Shown: positions 36,975-46,837 of the stretch, piece after piece
Layout: each line of letters opens with the position of its first letter
Numbering within the stretch: position 1 is the stretch's first letter
Assembly (NCBI GenBank): GCA_016930935.1
Contig: JAFGFT010000026.1
Span: 1-64,000 of the forward strand
Origin: Dehalococcoidia bacterium
Lineage (GTDB): Bacteria; Chloroflexota; Dehalococcoidia; GIF9; AB-539-J10
Reading direction: 5' to 3'
DNA length: 64,000 nt
Notes under the pieces: model-generated
Seen by the model: only the letters and a program-made list of their open reading frames with translations
What the model was told of the DNA's origin: nothing
Databases searched by the model: none
Position numbers and translations under genes: made by a program

Positions 36975-38066
36975 ATGTGGCGAACGCTCGGACAGCAGAG
37001 CAGCATTGAACAGTTCTCACGCGGTATCGCTGAGGACAACATTCATCATGCCTACCTCTTCGTAGGCCCCGCGCACACGGGCAAGAAGACGCTGGCCGTC
37101 GACCTCGCCTGTGCACTCAATTGCGACGGTGATGAGAAGCCCTGTGGAACGTGCAACACGTGTCACCGCATCCTCGAAGAGAAGCACGCGGATGTCATCA
37201 TCACAACCCCCGCCACACCCATCGACGACGAGTCGAACGGCCAGTCCGAAGACGGTCAACCGGGACGCTCCATCCGCCTGGGGCATATCCATAACCTTCA
37301 GCACACTTCCAGCCTGCCGCCATTCGAGGGCAGAAGGAAGATACTCATCATCGACAACGCGGACCGCATGACCGATGAGGCCGCCAACTGTCTGCTGAAG
37401 ACACTGGAAGAACCCCCCCCCTACATCACCTGGATACTCATCGCCGAGGATGAGGACAGGATTCTCGAGACTGTCACCTCCCGCTGTCAGCGCATCGACG
37501 TTCGGCCCCTGCCCTCGGGTGAGCTTGAGAGCCATCTCTGCGAAGCGCTGGGTGCGCCACCCGAGCAGGCGCACCTGCTCGCCTGCGTCTCCCAGGGACG
37601 CACCGGATGGGCAGTCTCCGCGCTGACCGATGAGTCCGTGCTGGCAGGCCGCTCGTCACGTATTGAGAGCATCATCCAGCTCATCCACATGGGCTACGCA
37701 GCAAGGTTCGACCTCTCACGAGAACTTGATGCCCAGTTCAAGAGAGACCGAGCCGGCGCTCTGGAGACTCTCGACGGGTGGAGTACATGGTGGAGAGACC
37801 TGCTGGTCACGAAGGGCGGTTGCGCCGAGAGTATTGTCAACGTAGACTATGTCAACGACCTCAACGAGCAGGCAGCGCGTCTTACGCTCGAACAGATACG
37901 CGACTCCATCAAGAAGCTCGATGAGGCAAGAGAGAATCTCGACCTCAACGTGATACCGCGTCTCGTGTTTGACTCACTCGTCTACTCGATTCCGCATATC
38001 GTGAGGCCGACTGGTGAATCCGGCACACCGGCAGGCGTGCTCCAGGATAAGAACGTGACTCAATGA
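36975..38066 (+). CDS. holB: DNA polymerase III delta-prime subunit
   Basis: HHAYLFVGPAHTGKKTLAVDLACALNC; CGTCNTCHRI; KILIIDNADRMTDEAANCLLKTLEEPPPYITWIL. Confidence 0.92.
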   Translation: MWRTLGQQSSIEQFSRGIAEDNIHHAYLFVGPAHTGKKTLAVDLACALNCDGDEKPCGTCNTCHRILEEKHADVIITTPATPIDDESNGQSEDGQPGRSIRLGHIHNLQHTSSLPPFEGRRKILIIDNADRMTDEAANCLLKTLEEPPPYITWILIAEDEDRILETVTSRCQRIDVRPLPSGELESHLCEALGAPPEQAHLLACVSQGRTGWAVSALTDESVLAGRSSRIESIIQLIHMGYAARFDLSRELDAQFKRDRAGALETLDGWSTWWRDLLVTKGGCAESIVNVDYVNDLNEQAARLTLEQIRDSIKKLDEARENLDLNVIPRLVFDSLVYSIPHIVRPTGESGTPAGVLQDKNVTQ

Positions 38067-39475
38067 ACCAATATGATAGGTTTGAAGAAATACGGGAAGA
38101 ACCGCGTGAAGCAGACGTAGAGGACACCGCAGAAAAGTCCGAAGGACCGGAAGGTACTCCCGTTGATGAGGCTGCTCTCGATGCAGAGGACGTCGATGTG
38201 ACTGCCCCTGAGCAGCCACAGGACGACGAAGAGACAACACCTCCCGACCGTCCGGAAGACCTCTCATCTGCTGAAGACGAGGCAACCGCTGCAACCGAAG
38301 AACCGGCTGGTCGCCCTGAACCAGCAGGCGTGGTAGACGCATCACCTGAGCCAGATATCGCGGATTCCGCGTCCCCTGACGTTGAGACGGCTCCGCAGGA
38401 AGAACTGAATCTGGCCGAGGCGCCATTGGACACGTCTGATATGGACGCGGCCGAAGCGACGCCCCTCATCACTGATTCTTCCCGTCCGGAAACACAGGCC
38501 GATACTGAGCCTCTGACCGACGCGATGCCCGCCATTCCTGCAGAAGACACCGAGGAAGTGGAGCACTTCACGACTGAGATTTCCCGGACGGAAACACAGG
38601 CCGATACTGAGCCTCTGACCGACGCGCTGCCCGCCATTCCTGCAGAAGGCACCGAGGAAGTGGAGCCCTTCACGACTGAGATTTCCCGGCAGGAGGCCCA
38701 GGCAGATAATGAATACGCTGCCGACACTCCGGTGGAAGACTCTGTGCAGGGAGCAGGGCAGGAAGTCGCCCAGGGCGGCGACGAGCAAGGTCCCAACCAC
38801 GATGTTGTGGCACAGTCTCAGCCATCTCAAGAGGGACAGGAACAGGCGTCTGGGAGAGAGGAAGGCGAAGCCGCCCACCCACGAGTGGTCATCAGTGCGG
38901 GAACCGATGAGCAATCCCTGGAGGCTCTCAGGCTCTGCAGGGAGAAGGTGAATCAACTCCACCTCAAGATGCATCCCCTTGCCGCACGCTACGACAATGA
39001 CAAGCACGTCATCATCTTCTTCAGAGCAGATGACAAGGTTGACTTCCGAAAACTTGTCCGCGAACTCAGCCGTATACTGCGGGCACGCATCGAGATGCGC
39101 CAGTTGGGCCCACGAGAACAGGGCAAGCTCTGTGGACTGATAGGAAAGTGCGGATATTCCCTCTGTTGTCAGACATTCCTGGGACAGTTCGCTCAGTCAT
39201 CCATCAAGATGGCCAAAGCCCAGGACCTCGCGCTCAATCCTCTGAAGATATCCGGTGTGTGCGGACGCTTGATGTGTTGCCTCAATTTCGAGCAGGAACA
39301 CTACGCAGAGGTCAGGTCACGGATGCCCAAGGTGAACAGGCAGGTAGAGACAGAATTCGGGCCGGGCAGGGTCGCCTCCCTGAACGTGCTGCGTGAAACA
39401 GTCACGGTTCAGTTCGAAACGACGTTCAAAGAGATTCCTCTGGAACAAGTCCGGCTATCTGAAACCCAGGGATGA
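38063..39475 (+). CDS. PSP1/RicT (YaaT)-like protein with long acidic repeat-containing N-terminus
   Basis: C-term EMRQLGPREQGKLCGLIGKCGYSLCCQTFLGQFAQSSIKMAKAQDLALNPLKISGVCGRLMCCLNFE; N-terminal ~270 aa low complexity; 4-bp overlap with holB. Confidence 0.9.
   Translation: MNQYDRFEEIREEPREADVEDTAEKSEGPEGTPVDEAALDAEDVDVTAPEQPQDDEETTPPDRPEDLSSAEDEATAATEEPAGRPEPAGVVDASPEPDIADSASPDVETAPQEELNLAEAPLDTSDMDAAEATPLITDSSRPETQADTEPLTDAMPAIPAEDTEEVEHFTTEISRTETQADTEPLTDALPAIPAEGTEEVEPFTTEISRQEAQADNEYAADTPVEDSVQGAGQEVAQGGDEQGPNHDVVAQSQPSQEGQEQASGREEGEAAHPRVVISAGTDEQSLEALRLCREKVNQLHLKMHPLAARYDNDKHVIIFFRADDKVDFRKLVRELSRILRARIEMRQLGPREQGKLCGLIGKCGYSLCCQTFLGQFAQSSIKMAKAQDLALNPLKISGVCGRLMCCLNFEQEHYAEVRSRMPKVNRQVETEFGPGRVASLNVLRETVTVQFETTFKEIPLEQVRLSETQG
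38489..38692 (+). repeat. 102-bp near-perfect tandem repeat (2 copies) inside the RicT-like gene
   Basis: ETQADTEPLTDAMPAIPAEDTEEVEHFTTEISRT / ETQADTEPLTDALPAIPAEGTEEVEPFTTEISRQ; DNA copies start 38489 and 38591. Confidence 0.9.
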
Positions 39476-39986
39476 TGCGCAACTGCTGGGGCAGATACTT
39501 CTGCCACTCCTCGTGCGCGTAGAAGTAGTGGTCGGGAACGTGGTAGCCGTAGCCGCGGGGAGTCCTGATGGCGCTCAACAGCTTCATACCAGCTTCCTCA
39601 GGGGTGCGCCCACCCTTCTTCCTATTGCAGTTCTTGCACGCACTGACCACATTCAGCCAGTGATGCCCACCACCCTGACTCCGGGGCACCACATGATCGA
39701 GGGTCAGGTCTTTGGTGTGTCTACCACAATACTGACAGGTGAAACCGTCACGAGCGAACACCTCCAGCCTTGTGAGTCGCCGTTCGTGGCACGGACGCCT
39801 CACACCCAGCGTCAAACGAATGACTGATGGTATGGCGTACGACGCGGACACGGTGTGTATCTCCCCCCTGCTATCCTCCACAAGTTCTGCCTTGCCACCC
39901 AGCACGAGTATGATGGCGCGGCGGGTGCGACACACATCGTGGGGCTCATAGCCCTGGTTCAAGACTAGCACCGGCGCGTTTACCAT
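39426..39986 (-). CDS. HNH endonuclease
   Basis: VFARDGFTCQYCGRHTKDLTLDHVVPRSQGGGHHWLNVVSACKNCNRKKGGRTPEEAGM. Confidence 0.92.
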   Translation of the reverse strand: MVNAPVLVLNQGYEPHDVCRTRRAIILVLGGKAELVEDSRGEIHTVSASYAIPSVIRLTLGVRRPCHERRLTRLEVFARDGFTCQYCGRHTKDLTLDHVVPRSQGGGHHWLNVVSACKNCNRKKGGRTPEEAGMKLLSAIRTPRGYGYHVPDHYFYAHEEWQKYLPQQLRIIPGFQIAGLVPEESL

Positions 39987-40067
39987 GCGCGAACTCTGGC
40001 GGTATTCTAGCAGCAGCCATACGGGGTCGCAACAGATGCTCCCGCACGACTGCTGCCATTTTTCTGA

Positions 40068-40868
40068 CTACACCACGCTGGTGCGGAAATACGTCATCCC
40101 GCCACTCGCAACGACCGTCTGCCCGGTTACATAGCTGGATGCATCAGATGCGAGGAAGACTGCAAGCCTGCCAATCTCATCTGGGTCGCCCCATCGCCGC
40201 AGCGGAATGATGCGGTTCTGAGCCTCAAGCAGGTCTTCCTTCCCCTTGTAGAGAGACATTGGAATCGGTGTCTTCACATGTCCGGGAGCGATGGCATTCA
40301 CACGGATGCCATTCTGGCCATACTCCCACGCCAGTGTCTGAGTGATGCTCACGACACCCGCCTTTGCGGCGGCGTATACCACGGAGGTCTCGTAGGGCAC
40401 CATTGCGGCCAGAGAGGCGATGTTGACGATACTGCCCTTTCGCCCATTGTCCACGGCATACTGAATGAAAGCCTTGCAGCACAGAAACTGCGATGTCAGA
40501 TTCAGCCTCATGAGGAATTCCCAACCCTCAAGGTCAAGCTCAAGGGCGCGGACTCTCTTCGGCTTCGGTCCAAGACCACCAACATTGTTCACGAGGATGT
40601 CGACTCCCTCGAACGTACCCAGGGCCGACTTCAGAATCACGTCTGCGGCGTCAGCTTTCGTGACATCCGCCTCAATAACCAGGGCCTTGCGACCCACCTC
40701 TCGAACCATGACCGCAGTCTCTTGAGCGCCAGTGGTGTTCATGTCCACTGCCACCACGTCCGCCCCCACCTTCGCCATTTCAACACAAATGCCCCTCCCG
40801 ATGCCCGACCCTGCACCCGTGACAATCGCAGTCTTTCCATCAAGTCCGTATGCCGTTGCTTCCATCAT
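40068..40868 (-). CDS. SDR-family oxidoreductase
   Basis: KTAIVTGAGSGIGRGICVEMA; NNVGG; YAAAKAGVVSITQTLA; SSYVTGQTVVASGG. Confidence 0.92.
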   Translation of the reverse strand: MMEATAYGLDGKTAIVTGAGSGIGRGICVEMAKVGADVVAVDMNTTGAQETAVMVREVGRKALVIEADVTKADAADVILKSALGTFEGVDILVNNVGGLGPKPKRVRALELDLEGWEFLMRLNLTSQFLCCKAFIQYAVDNGRKGSIVNIASLAAMVPYETSVVYAAAKAGVVSITQTLAWEYGQNGIRVNAIAPGHVKTPIPMSLYKGKEDLLEAQNRIIPLRRWGDPDEIGRLAVFLASDASSYVTGQTVVASGGMTYFRTSVV

Positions 40869-41056
40869 GCCTGTAACCTCCGCTGTGTCTAGCTTGCAGG
40901 CAGCAGGAAACGTATGTTCCCATGCGCCACACGATTGTGCAGTATGGCATACCGTTTCCCTGATGGTAAGACCCCCCATTCCCGGGCCGGATACACATGA
41001 GGGACGGAGGAGAACCCCCATCCCTCATGCTGAAAGACACTCCCGTGCTCAAGATA

Positions 41057-41857
41057 CTACGGCAGTTTTGTTAGAAACTGGGTCAATCCGCCGCTCGCAA
41101 CCACTGTCTCCCCTGTAATGTAGCTCGACGCATCCGATGCAAGGAAGACCGCAAGCCTTCCCAACTCCTCCGGTTCTCCCCATCGGCCGAGAGGACTCAC
41201 ACGATTCTGCGCTGCCTTCACCGCATCACGCCCCTTGTAGCGGGCCTCAACCAACGGTGTGCGAACAGGTCCGGGAGCGATACAGTTGGCCCGGATGCCA
41301 CTCATACCGTATTCGCTCGCTATCGTCTTCGTGATGCTGACAACTCCCGCCTTCGCAGCACCATAGGCTATTGAGGCCTCATAGGGCACCAGCGCTGCAA
41401 GCGATGCGATATTGACGATGGAGCCTTTTCTTTCGTTCTTCAGAAGATAGCGCACAACCTCTCTGCAGCAAAGAAACTGCGAAGTCAGATTGACCTTGAG
41501 AAGAGTCTCCCAGAACGAGAGACTCATGTCTGCCAGGGTTGTCTTCTCTCCATCAGGGCCAAGACTGCCGACGTTATTCACCAGGACATCCACGGCACCA
41601 TACTCCGCAAGTGCCGCTGCCATCATCCGAGCAACACTGCCCTCACTCGTCACATCAGTCTCCACGACGAGAGCCTTGCCTTCCATCGCGCGCACCTCAA
41701 CTGCCGTCTCCTCCCCCAACTCCGCTTTCAATTCCGCAATCACTATATTGGCTCCGGCATTCGCCATTTCCAGTGCAATGCCCCTGCCGATGCCCGAACC
41801 CGAACCCGTCACAATGGCGGTCTTGCCATCCAGACTGTACGCCGAATCATCTCGCAT
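41057..41857 (-). CDS. SDR-family oxidoreductase (paralog of 40068-40868)
   Basis: KTAIVTGSGSGIGRGIALEMANAG; NNVGSLGP; YGAAKAGVVSITKTIA; SSYITGETVVASGG. Confidence 0.92.
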   Translation of the reverse strand: MRDDSAYSLDGKTAIVTGSGSGIGRGIALEMANAGANIVIAELKAELGEETAVEVRAMEGKALVVETDVTSEGSVARMMAAALAEYGAVDVLVNNVGSLGPDGEKTTLADMSLSFWETLLKVNLTSQFLCCREVVRYLLKNERKGSIVNIASLAALVPYEASIAYGAAKAGVVSITKTIASEYGMSGIRANCIAPGPVRTPLVEARYKGRDAVKAAQNRVSPLGRWGEPEELGRLAVFLASDASSYITGETVVASGGLTQFLTKLP

Positions 41858-42040
41858 GGTGATTCCTCCTCAAAGACTATTTGTAAGAACAAGCATCCTC
41901 TGCCCGCTGCCACGGCATTTCAATATACAGAAAGAGACCATAGAACGCACAGTCGCACACGGCCATTCCACCATACTGCAACCCGAAGGTTCATATACGG
42001 GACTGCACGTCAACATCGTCAACATGTATAATCTCGCGCA

Positions 42041-42769
42041 GTGGCTCAAACCGTCTGGCAGGTTCTTGACTCCGTTGCCGCCGGAGGGGCGTTGTGGCTC
42101 TCGGTCGTGTTCGTTCTTGCAGTCCTGGGGGAGATAGGACTGCCCTTCACCTGCATCATCATTGAGACGCTGTTCATCTTCACGGGATTCGAGCTCATCC
42201 ATGGTGCTTCTCTCGTTGCCGCACTTCCTTTGCTTGCCACTGCAGGCGCAGGCCGACTCCTGGGCTCGACCTTCTTCTATCGTTTCTCGGGAGGATTCGG
42301 TACCAGCATCATAGGCAGGTTCGGTCCACGCATCGGAGTCACTCCCAAGAGCGTTGCCATGCTCACGGACCGCCTGGCCCGCCTTCTACTACCCACTATC
42401 GTCATTGTACGATTCATTCCCGGGTTCACCATTCTGCCCTCATTCATCTGTGGGGCAACGGCGGTCGGCAGGCGGAAGTTTGCGACAGCAATCCTTGCTC
42501 ACATAGCTATCTGGGAGGCTGCCTTCATCATGGCCGGCACGCTTGGCGCTCTGGCGTCTCGTTCCCTGGACCCGTCCACATATCCTCTGACACTCGCCAT
42601 CATCATAGCGATTGTCCTCACGATAGCTACGGCAAACGGCTATGTCATCCTGCACAGGCTACACCGACTGGAAGGCTCTGAAGGTGCTGACTACAAGACG
42701 GGAATCAGTCCTGACCCGTCAATGGAAGGTCGAAGAAGAGTCTCCGCAACAAAACCACATGCATCCTGA
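42041..42769 (+). CDS. DedA/VTT-like membrane protein
   Basis: Polytopic; GEIGLPFTCIIIETLFIFTGF, GAGRLLGSTFFYRFSGGFG, RFIPGFTILPSFICGA. Confidence 0.75.
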   Translation: MAQTVWQVLDSVAAGGALWLSVVFVLAVLGEIGLPFTCIIIETLFIFTGFELIHGASLVAALPLLATAGAGRLLGSTFFYRFSGGFGTSIIGRFGPRIGVTPKSVAMLTDRLARLLLPTIVIVRFIPGFTILPSFICGATAVGRRKFATAILAHIAIWEAAFIMAGTLGALASRSLDPSTYPLTLAIIIAIVLTIATANGYVILHRLHRLEGSEGADYKTGISPDPSMEGRRRVSATKPHAS

Positions 42770-43391
42770 CCCCGACAGTCAGGTCCACCATCAACCCCGC
42801 CGTCAGTCGTCTCACCACAATTACGCAGAGCACGAGCGCGAGGCCCAGGGACAGGCCAACCGGCTGTCCGGATAAGAAGGACAGCACGACTGCGGCGGTG
42901 AAGCCAAGAAGCATTCCGAGGGGAAACACAAGAGACAGAGGATGTCCCACGCCGTTCATTCCACCCCCCTGCAGAAAGACCATGAGGATGACGGCTCCTA
43001 TGCCCAGGATGAAGAAAATCAAGCTGAACATCGGCAGGTTTGCCCCATGCAGCGAGAGGAGCGTGACAACAACGCCCATACCGGTAACATTGCCCTTTCC
43101 CCCGTGACCTCTCAAAGGTGGCCAGACCTGCCCTGCGACAGCCGCAACTCCTGAGAGCGCCACAACGCCCACAGAAAGTGAAAACCCGAATCCCACCAGC
43201 ACAGGAAAGACGCCCTTGGCGAAGTCAACCAGGATGACAGTCACCGCCTCAAGCTTTCCCACCTCACGCCAGAGAGTACTGTTGAGCCGGGTAGACTCAG
43301 AAGGGTCGATGTCGTGCGCAACGGCAAGAGCCACGCCGAACGGCAAAGCTCCAAGGAGGTATCCGCCAACCATCAGTGCAACTGCACCCAT
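42705..43391 (-). CDS. plsY: Glycerol-3-phosphate acyltransferase PlsY-like
   Basis: GGYLLGALPFGVALA; LRGHGGKGNVTGMGV; polytopic; convergent overlap with the DedA-like gene. Confidence 0.8.
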   Translation of the reverse strand: MGAVALMVGGYLLGALPFGVALAVAHDIDPSESTRLNSTLWREVGKLEAVTVILVDFAKGVFPVLVGFGFSLSVGVVALSGVAAVAGQVWPPLRGHGGKGNVTGMGVVVTLLSLHGANLPMFSLIFFILGIGAVILMVFLQGGGMNGVGHPLSLVFPLGMLLGFTAAVVLSFLSGQPVGLSLGLALVLCVIVVRRLTAGLMVDLTVGVRMHVVLLRRLFFDLPLTGQD

Positions 43392-43426
43392 TCCGACCGA
43401 CTCGCAATGACGCCACTACTGACCAC

Positions 43427-44704
43427 TCAGCCGCGCCTGTCGGCACGACCGTCATCCACGTCAAGGTTGTAGTGAGGAGCACGTATCTCGAAGACTGTGT
43501 TGAACCGGGGGTCCGCAAACCGGGAGCCGAAGCGAACCTCTATCTGCTCAAGCGACTGCTCCATGGTCACCACCATCGGCAGCCGCGCATTGTACCGGTA
43601 ATTGATGAGTTGAAACAGCTTTGACCTCGCCCATGGAGTACTCGCCTGCTCCCCGAAATCGTCCAGAATCAGAAGCGGGCACTGCTTCACTTCCTCAAAG
43701 ACTTTGCTGTAGGAGATTCGACTCTCAGGCCCGAAGGCAGACCTCAAGTAGTCCAGCAAGTCAGCCACAACCAAGAACAGCACAGGCTGTCCCTTGGACA
43801 TCCGGTAATTGGCTATTGCAGCAGCGAGGTGCGTCTTGCCACAACCGTTCCTGCCCTGAAACACGAGCCATCCCTCAGGATCAGCTGCGAACTCCACGGC
43901 AAGTGTGTACGCCGTCTGAAGGTTCTGCCTATCCTCAAGGGACAATTCGACGCGCCCATAGTCGAAGTTCTCGAAGGTCTCCTGTTTGAGTCCTTTGGGC
44001 AACTCCAGGATGTCCATTCCGCTCACACGAGGCTTCGCAACCACGCAGATAGAACAGAACTCGGCGTCAAGAAGGCGGTCGCTCAACCGGACGTCCAGGT
44101 CGCCCTCTTCAATGTCTGTAGTGATGACTGAAGGCAATCTCAGGTTATACCTGTGGTTGAGAATCTGCTCCAGCTTTTCCCGCGCCCACGGTGTAGCGCC
44201 TTCCAGCCGCACGTCATCAAGAACGAGGAGCTTTACGTTCTTGACCTGCTCGAACAGGTCATCGTAGCTCACTCCGCTCTCAGGATTGAACGCGCCGCGG
44301 AGATGGTCAAGGAGGTCGGCAGTACTGACGTAGAATGCCGCCTCGCCCCGCGCGACCATGGCATTCGCTATTGCGCACGCGAGGTACGTCTTTCCGCTCC
44401 CTGCAGGCCCAAGAAGGACCAGCCATCCTTCGGGTTTCTCCGCGTACGCCCGAGCCTTTGAATACGCTGTCCGAAAGACCTCAGACCCACCCGCACGACC
44501 GTCAGGACGCATGGTATCGAACGTGTAGTGCGCGAGATACCCCAGGTTGCTGTAACGCTCCAGATGTGACTGCTTCGCGCGAGATAATGTAGAGACGCGA
44601 CAACGACACGGCACCACCTTCGCGTAGTCGGGCGAGCCGTCAGGCATCAAAGGGTGTACGAAGCCGGCACCATGGCACAGAGGACATCGCTGCTCATCAC
44701 TCAT
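43427..44704 (-). CDS. Tandem DnaC/IstB-like AAA+ ATPase (two P-loop domains), putative helicase loader
   Basis: Zn-like CPLCHGAGF...CRC; GPAGSGKTYLACAIANAM ... KLLVLDDV and GRNGCGKTHLAAAIANYR ... PLLILDDFG. Confidence 0.88.
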   Translation of the reverse strand: MSDEQRCPLCHGAGFVHPLMPDGSPDYAKVVPCRCRVSTLSRAKQSHLERYSNLGYLAHYTFDTMRPDGRAGGSEVFRTAYSKARAYAEKPEGWLVLLGPAGSGKTYLACAIANAMVARGEAAFYVSTADLLDHLRGAFNPESGVSYDDLFEQVKNVKLLVLDDVRLEGATPWAREKLEQILNHRYNLRLPSVITTDIEEGDLDVRLSDRLLDAEFCSICVVAKPRVSGMDILELPKGLKQETFENFDYGRVELSLEDRQNLQTAYTLAVEFAADPEGWLVFQGRNGCGKTHLAAAIANYRMSKGQPVLFLVVADLLDYLRSAFGPESRISYSKVFEEVKQCPLLILDDFGEQASTPWARSKLFQLINYRYNARLPMVVTMEQSLEQIEVRFGSRFADPRFNTVFEIRAPHYNLDVDDGRADRRG

Positions 44705-44732
44705 CGGTCTGGACTGGTTTCCACTGTGTTCC

Positions 44733-45413
44733 TCAGCGCCTGACGATATGGCCGAATCTACCTTTGATGTATTTGTCTGCGTCACTCTGGCCAGAACCTG
44801 GTCTATTCGTTCCACTATCTTTGCCCTCTGCTGTCCAGCGCTCGAGTATTCGACATATGTACTTCCAGTTCAACTTGCGTGCAAGCACCGCTTCGCGGAA
44901 CGCTTCTTCTATCCAGTCAGCACGGTACGTTCTCTGCGCATCCTTCAATTCTTCCGCAATCATCGGCGTCAAGACGCCGATGTTCTGCTCATAAAGCTCG
45001 AAGATATTCTGAGTCGGCGTCGAGCTGCCCTCCCCTCCACCAACCACCAATCGCTCCTTGAAGTCCTCTATGGCCTGCAGATCCGCCTCGATGTTGGCAA
45101 AGTACACTTCAGTGTCGGTCCCATCAAGCGGAACCATAGCCTCAAGCAGCACTCCTCTCCGCACTACGGTCTGGAGACCTTCCCTGCACGTATCGGCGTC
45201 GATGCCCAGAATCGATGCCGCCCTCAGCTCCAATTCCGACGCAGTCACGTACGCAGGATAATCGCGCGCACGGCTCAGCACGTAGAAAGCCAGCAGGGTG
45301 AGTTTCAATTCCAGAGGGTCCTCAACCTGACGTATGAGTTGACTCACATACGAGGAGGGAACCGTGATGAACCCACCAGGTTGTGCCGCTGAATACGGAA
45401 CACGCCCTGACAT
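44733..45413 (-). CDS. dnaD: DnaD-domain replication protein
   Basis: FELYEQNIGVLTPMIAEELKDAQRTYRADWIEEAFREAVLARKLNWKYICRILERW. Confidence 0.88.
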   Translation of the reverse strand: MSGRVPYSAAQPGGFITVPSSYVSQLIRQVEDPLELKLTLLAFYVLSRARDYPAYVTASELELRAASILGIDADTCREGLQTVVRRGVLLEAMVPLDGTDTEVYFANIEADLQAIEDFKERLVVGGGEGSSTPTQNIFELYEQNIGVLTPMIAEELKDAQRTYRADWIEEAFREAVLARKLNWKYICRILERWTAEGKDSGTNRPGSGQSDADKYIKGRFGHIVRR

Positions 45414-45430
45414 CTAGCCTGTATCCTATC

Positions 45431-46828
45431 CTACACGAACGATGAGGCAGCAGTCTCCCGCTGTGTGAAATCAACGTTGTCGAACCGGACAGACCGGTCA
45501 ACAAATCGCAGTTTAACCTGTCCGAGTGGACCATTGCGGTGTTTCGCAATGATGAGGTCAGCCAGTCCCTTGGGGTACGGCTCGCCCATTATGTCATGAA
45601 GACGATTCCATTCCTCTTCACTCACATACTTGTCTTCACGATAGATGAACATGACTATGTCCGCGTCCTGCTCGATGGTACCTGACTCTCTCAGGTCCGC
45701 AAGTTGGGGGATATGAGATGTGCGCCACTCCACAGCTCTGCTGAGCTGCGACACGGCGATAACCGGCACGTCAAGTTCGCGGGCAAGCAGTTTAAGCGAG
45801 CGCGTTATCTGACTCAACTCCTGAACGCGGGTCTCCTTCTTGCTCTCACCCTGGATCAACTGCAGGTAGTCGACAACAACAAGGTCAAGGTGGTGCTCAA
45901 AGGCAAGACGCTTCGCCTTGCTCCTGATGCTCATTGTGCCCACCTGCGGTGTATCATCCACGAAGATGGAAGTCTCAGACAGACTGCCCGCAGCTTCCAT
46001 TACCTTGCGCTCTTCACTCTCGAAGAACTTACCCAGTCGAATCTGCCAGAAATCAACATCCGCCTGCGCAGCCAGCATGCGTTGGACCACTGACTCAGCC
46101 GACATCTCAAGACTGAAGAAGGCCACACACGCCCCTTGCTCGATTGCAGCACGACGGCCGATATCAAGTGCGAGCGTGGTCTTGCCCATGCTGGGGCGAG
46201 CCGCAAGGATAATCAGATCGGACCGCTGCAACCCCCCGAGCAAACCATCAAGGCCAACGTAGCCTGTCTTGACCACCTGCTGGAAACTCTGTCCCGCCTC
46301 ATCTCCTGCCTTTCCTGCCCGCTCGAAGTAATCGCTCAGCACGCTGCTGATAGACACGAAATCGCGTGAGCTCTCCCGCATGCGGACGTTGAAGAGTGCG
46401 TCTTCAGCCTGACTGAGACTCTCATCAATATCAGCAGACGCCTCATACCCGATTGCGGCAATCTGACTACCTGCCTTGATGAGTTTCCGCATCACGGACA
46501 CCCGTTCAACGATGCGGCCGTAGTACTCTGCGTGAAGGGAGGTGGGGACAGAACCGATGAGGTGACTCAGATAGGCGGCACCGCCCACATTCTCGAGCAT
46601 GCCCATCCGCATCAACTCGTGGGCGACGGTAATCTGATTGATGGCGTCGCTACGACGATACAGAGAAGCGCACGCGTCGTAAATTCCCGCGTGCACCTCG
46701 TCGAAGAAGTCTGCCGGTGTCAGGAACCCGACGACCTTCAGAATGGCGTCAGGATCAACCAGAAGGGAGCCAAGCAGCGCTTCTTCCGCCTCGATATCAT
46801 GGGGCGGTAGCTTCTCTTGATCCGCCAT
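45431..46828 (-). CDS. dnaB: Replicative DNA helicase
   Basis: PPHDIEAEEALLGSLLVDPDA; LIILAARPSMGKTTLALDIGR; VDYLQLI; LRESGTIEQDADIVMFIYR. Confidence 0.97.
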   Translation of the reverse strand: MADQEKLPPHDIEAEEALLGSLLVDPDAILKVVGFLTPADFFDEVHAGIYDACASLYRRSDAINQITVAHELMRMGMLENVGGAAYLSHLIGSVPTSLHAEYYGRIVERVSVMRKLIKAGSQIAAIGYEASADIDESLSQAEDALFNVRMRESSRDFVSISSVLSDYFERAGKAGDEAGQSFQQVVKTGYVGLDGLLGGLQRSDLIILAARPSMGKTTLALDIGRRAAIEQGACVAFFSLEMSAESVVQRMLAAQADVDFWQIRLGKFFESEERKVMEAAGSLSETSIFVDDTPQVGTMSIRSKAKRLAFEHHLDLVVVDYLQLIQGESKKETRVQELSQITRSLKLLARELDVPVIAVSQLSRAVEWRTSHIPQLADLRESGTIEQDADIVMFIYREDKYVSEEEWNRLHDIMGEPYPKGLADLIIAKHRNGPLGQVKLRFVDRSVRFDNVDFTQRETAASSFV

Positions 46829-46837
46829 ACGTGCAGC

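Noticed and set aside
38489-38692. Possible CRISPR or mobile repeat
   Set aside because: Two in-frame copies with no spacers; an intragenic protein-coding tandem repeat.
37945-38796. 283-aa minus-strand Ser-rich ORF
   Set aside because: Antisense to holB end and the RicT-like gene; serine-rich composition is the mirror of the acidic low-complexity region.
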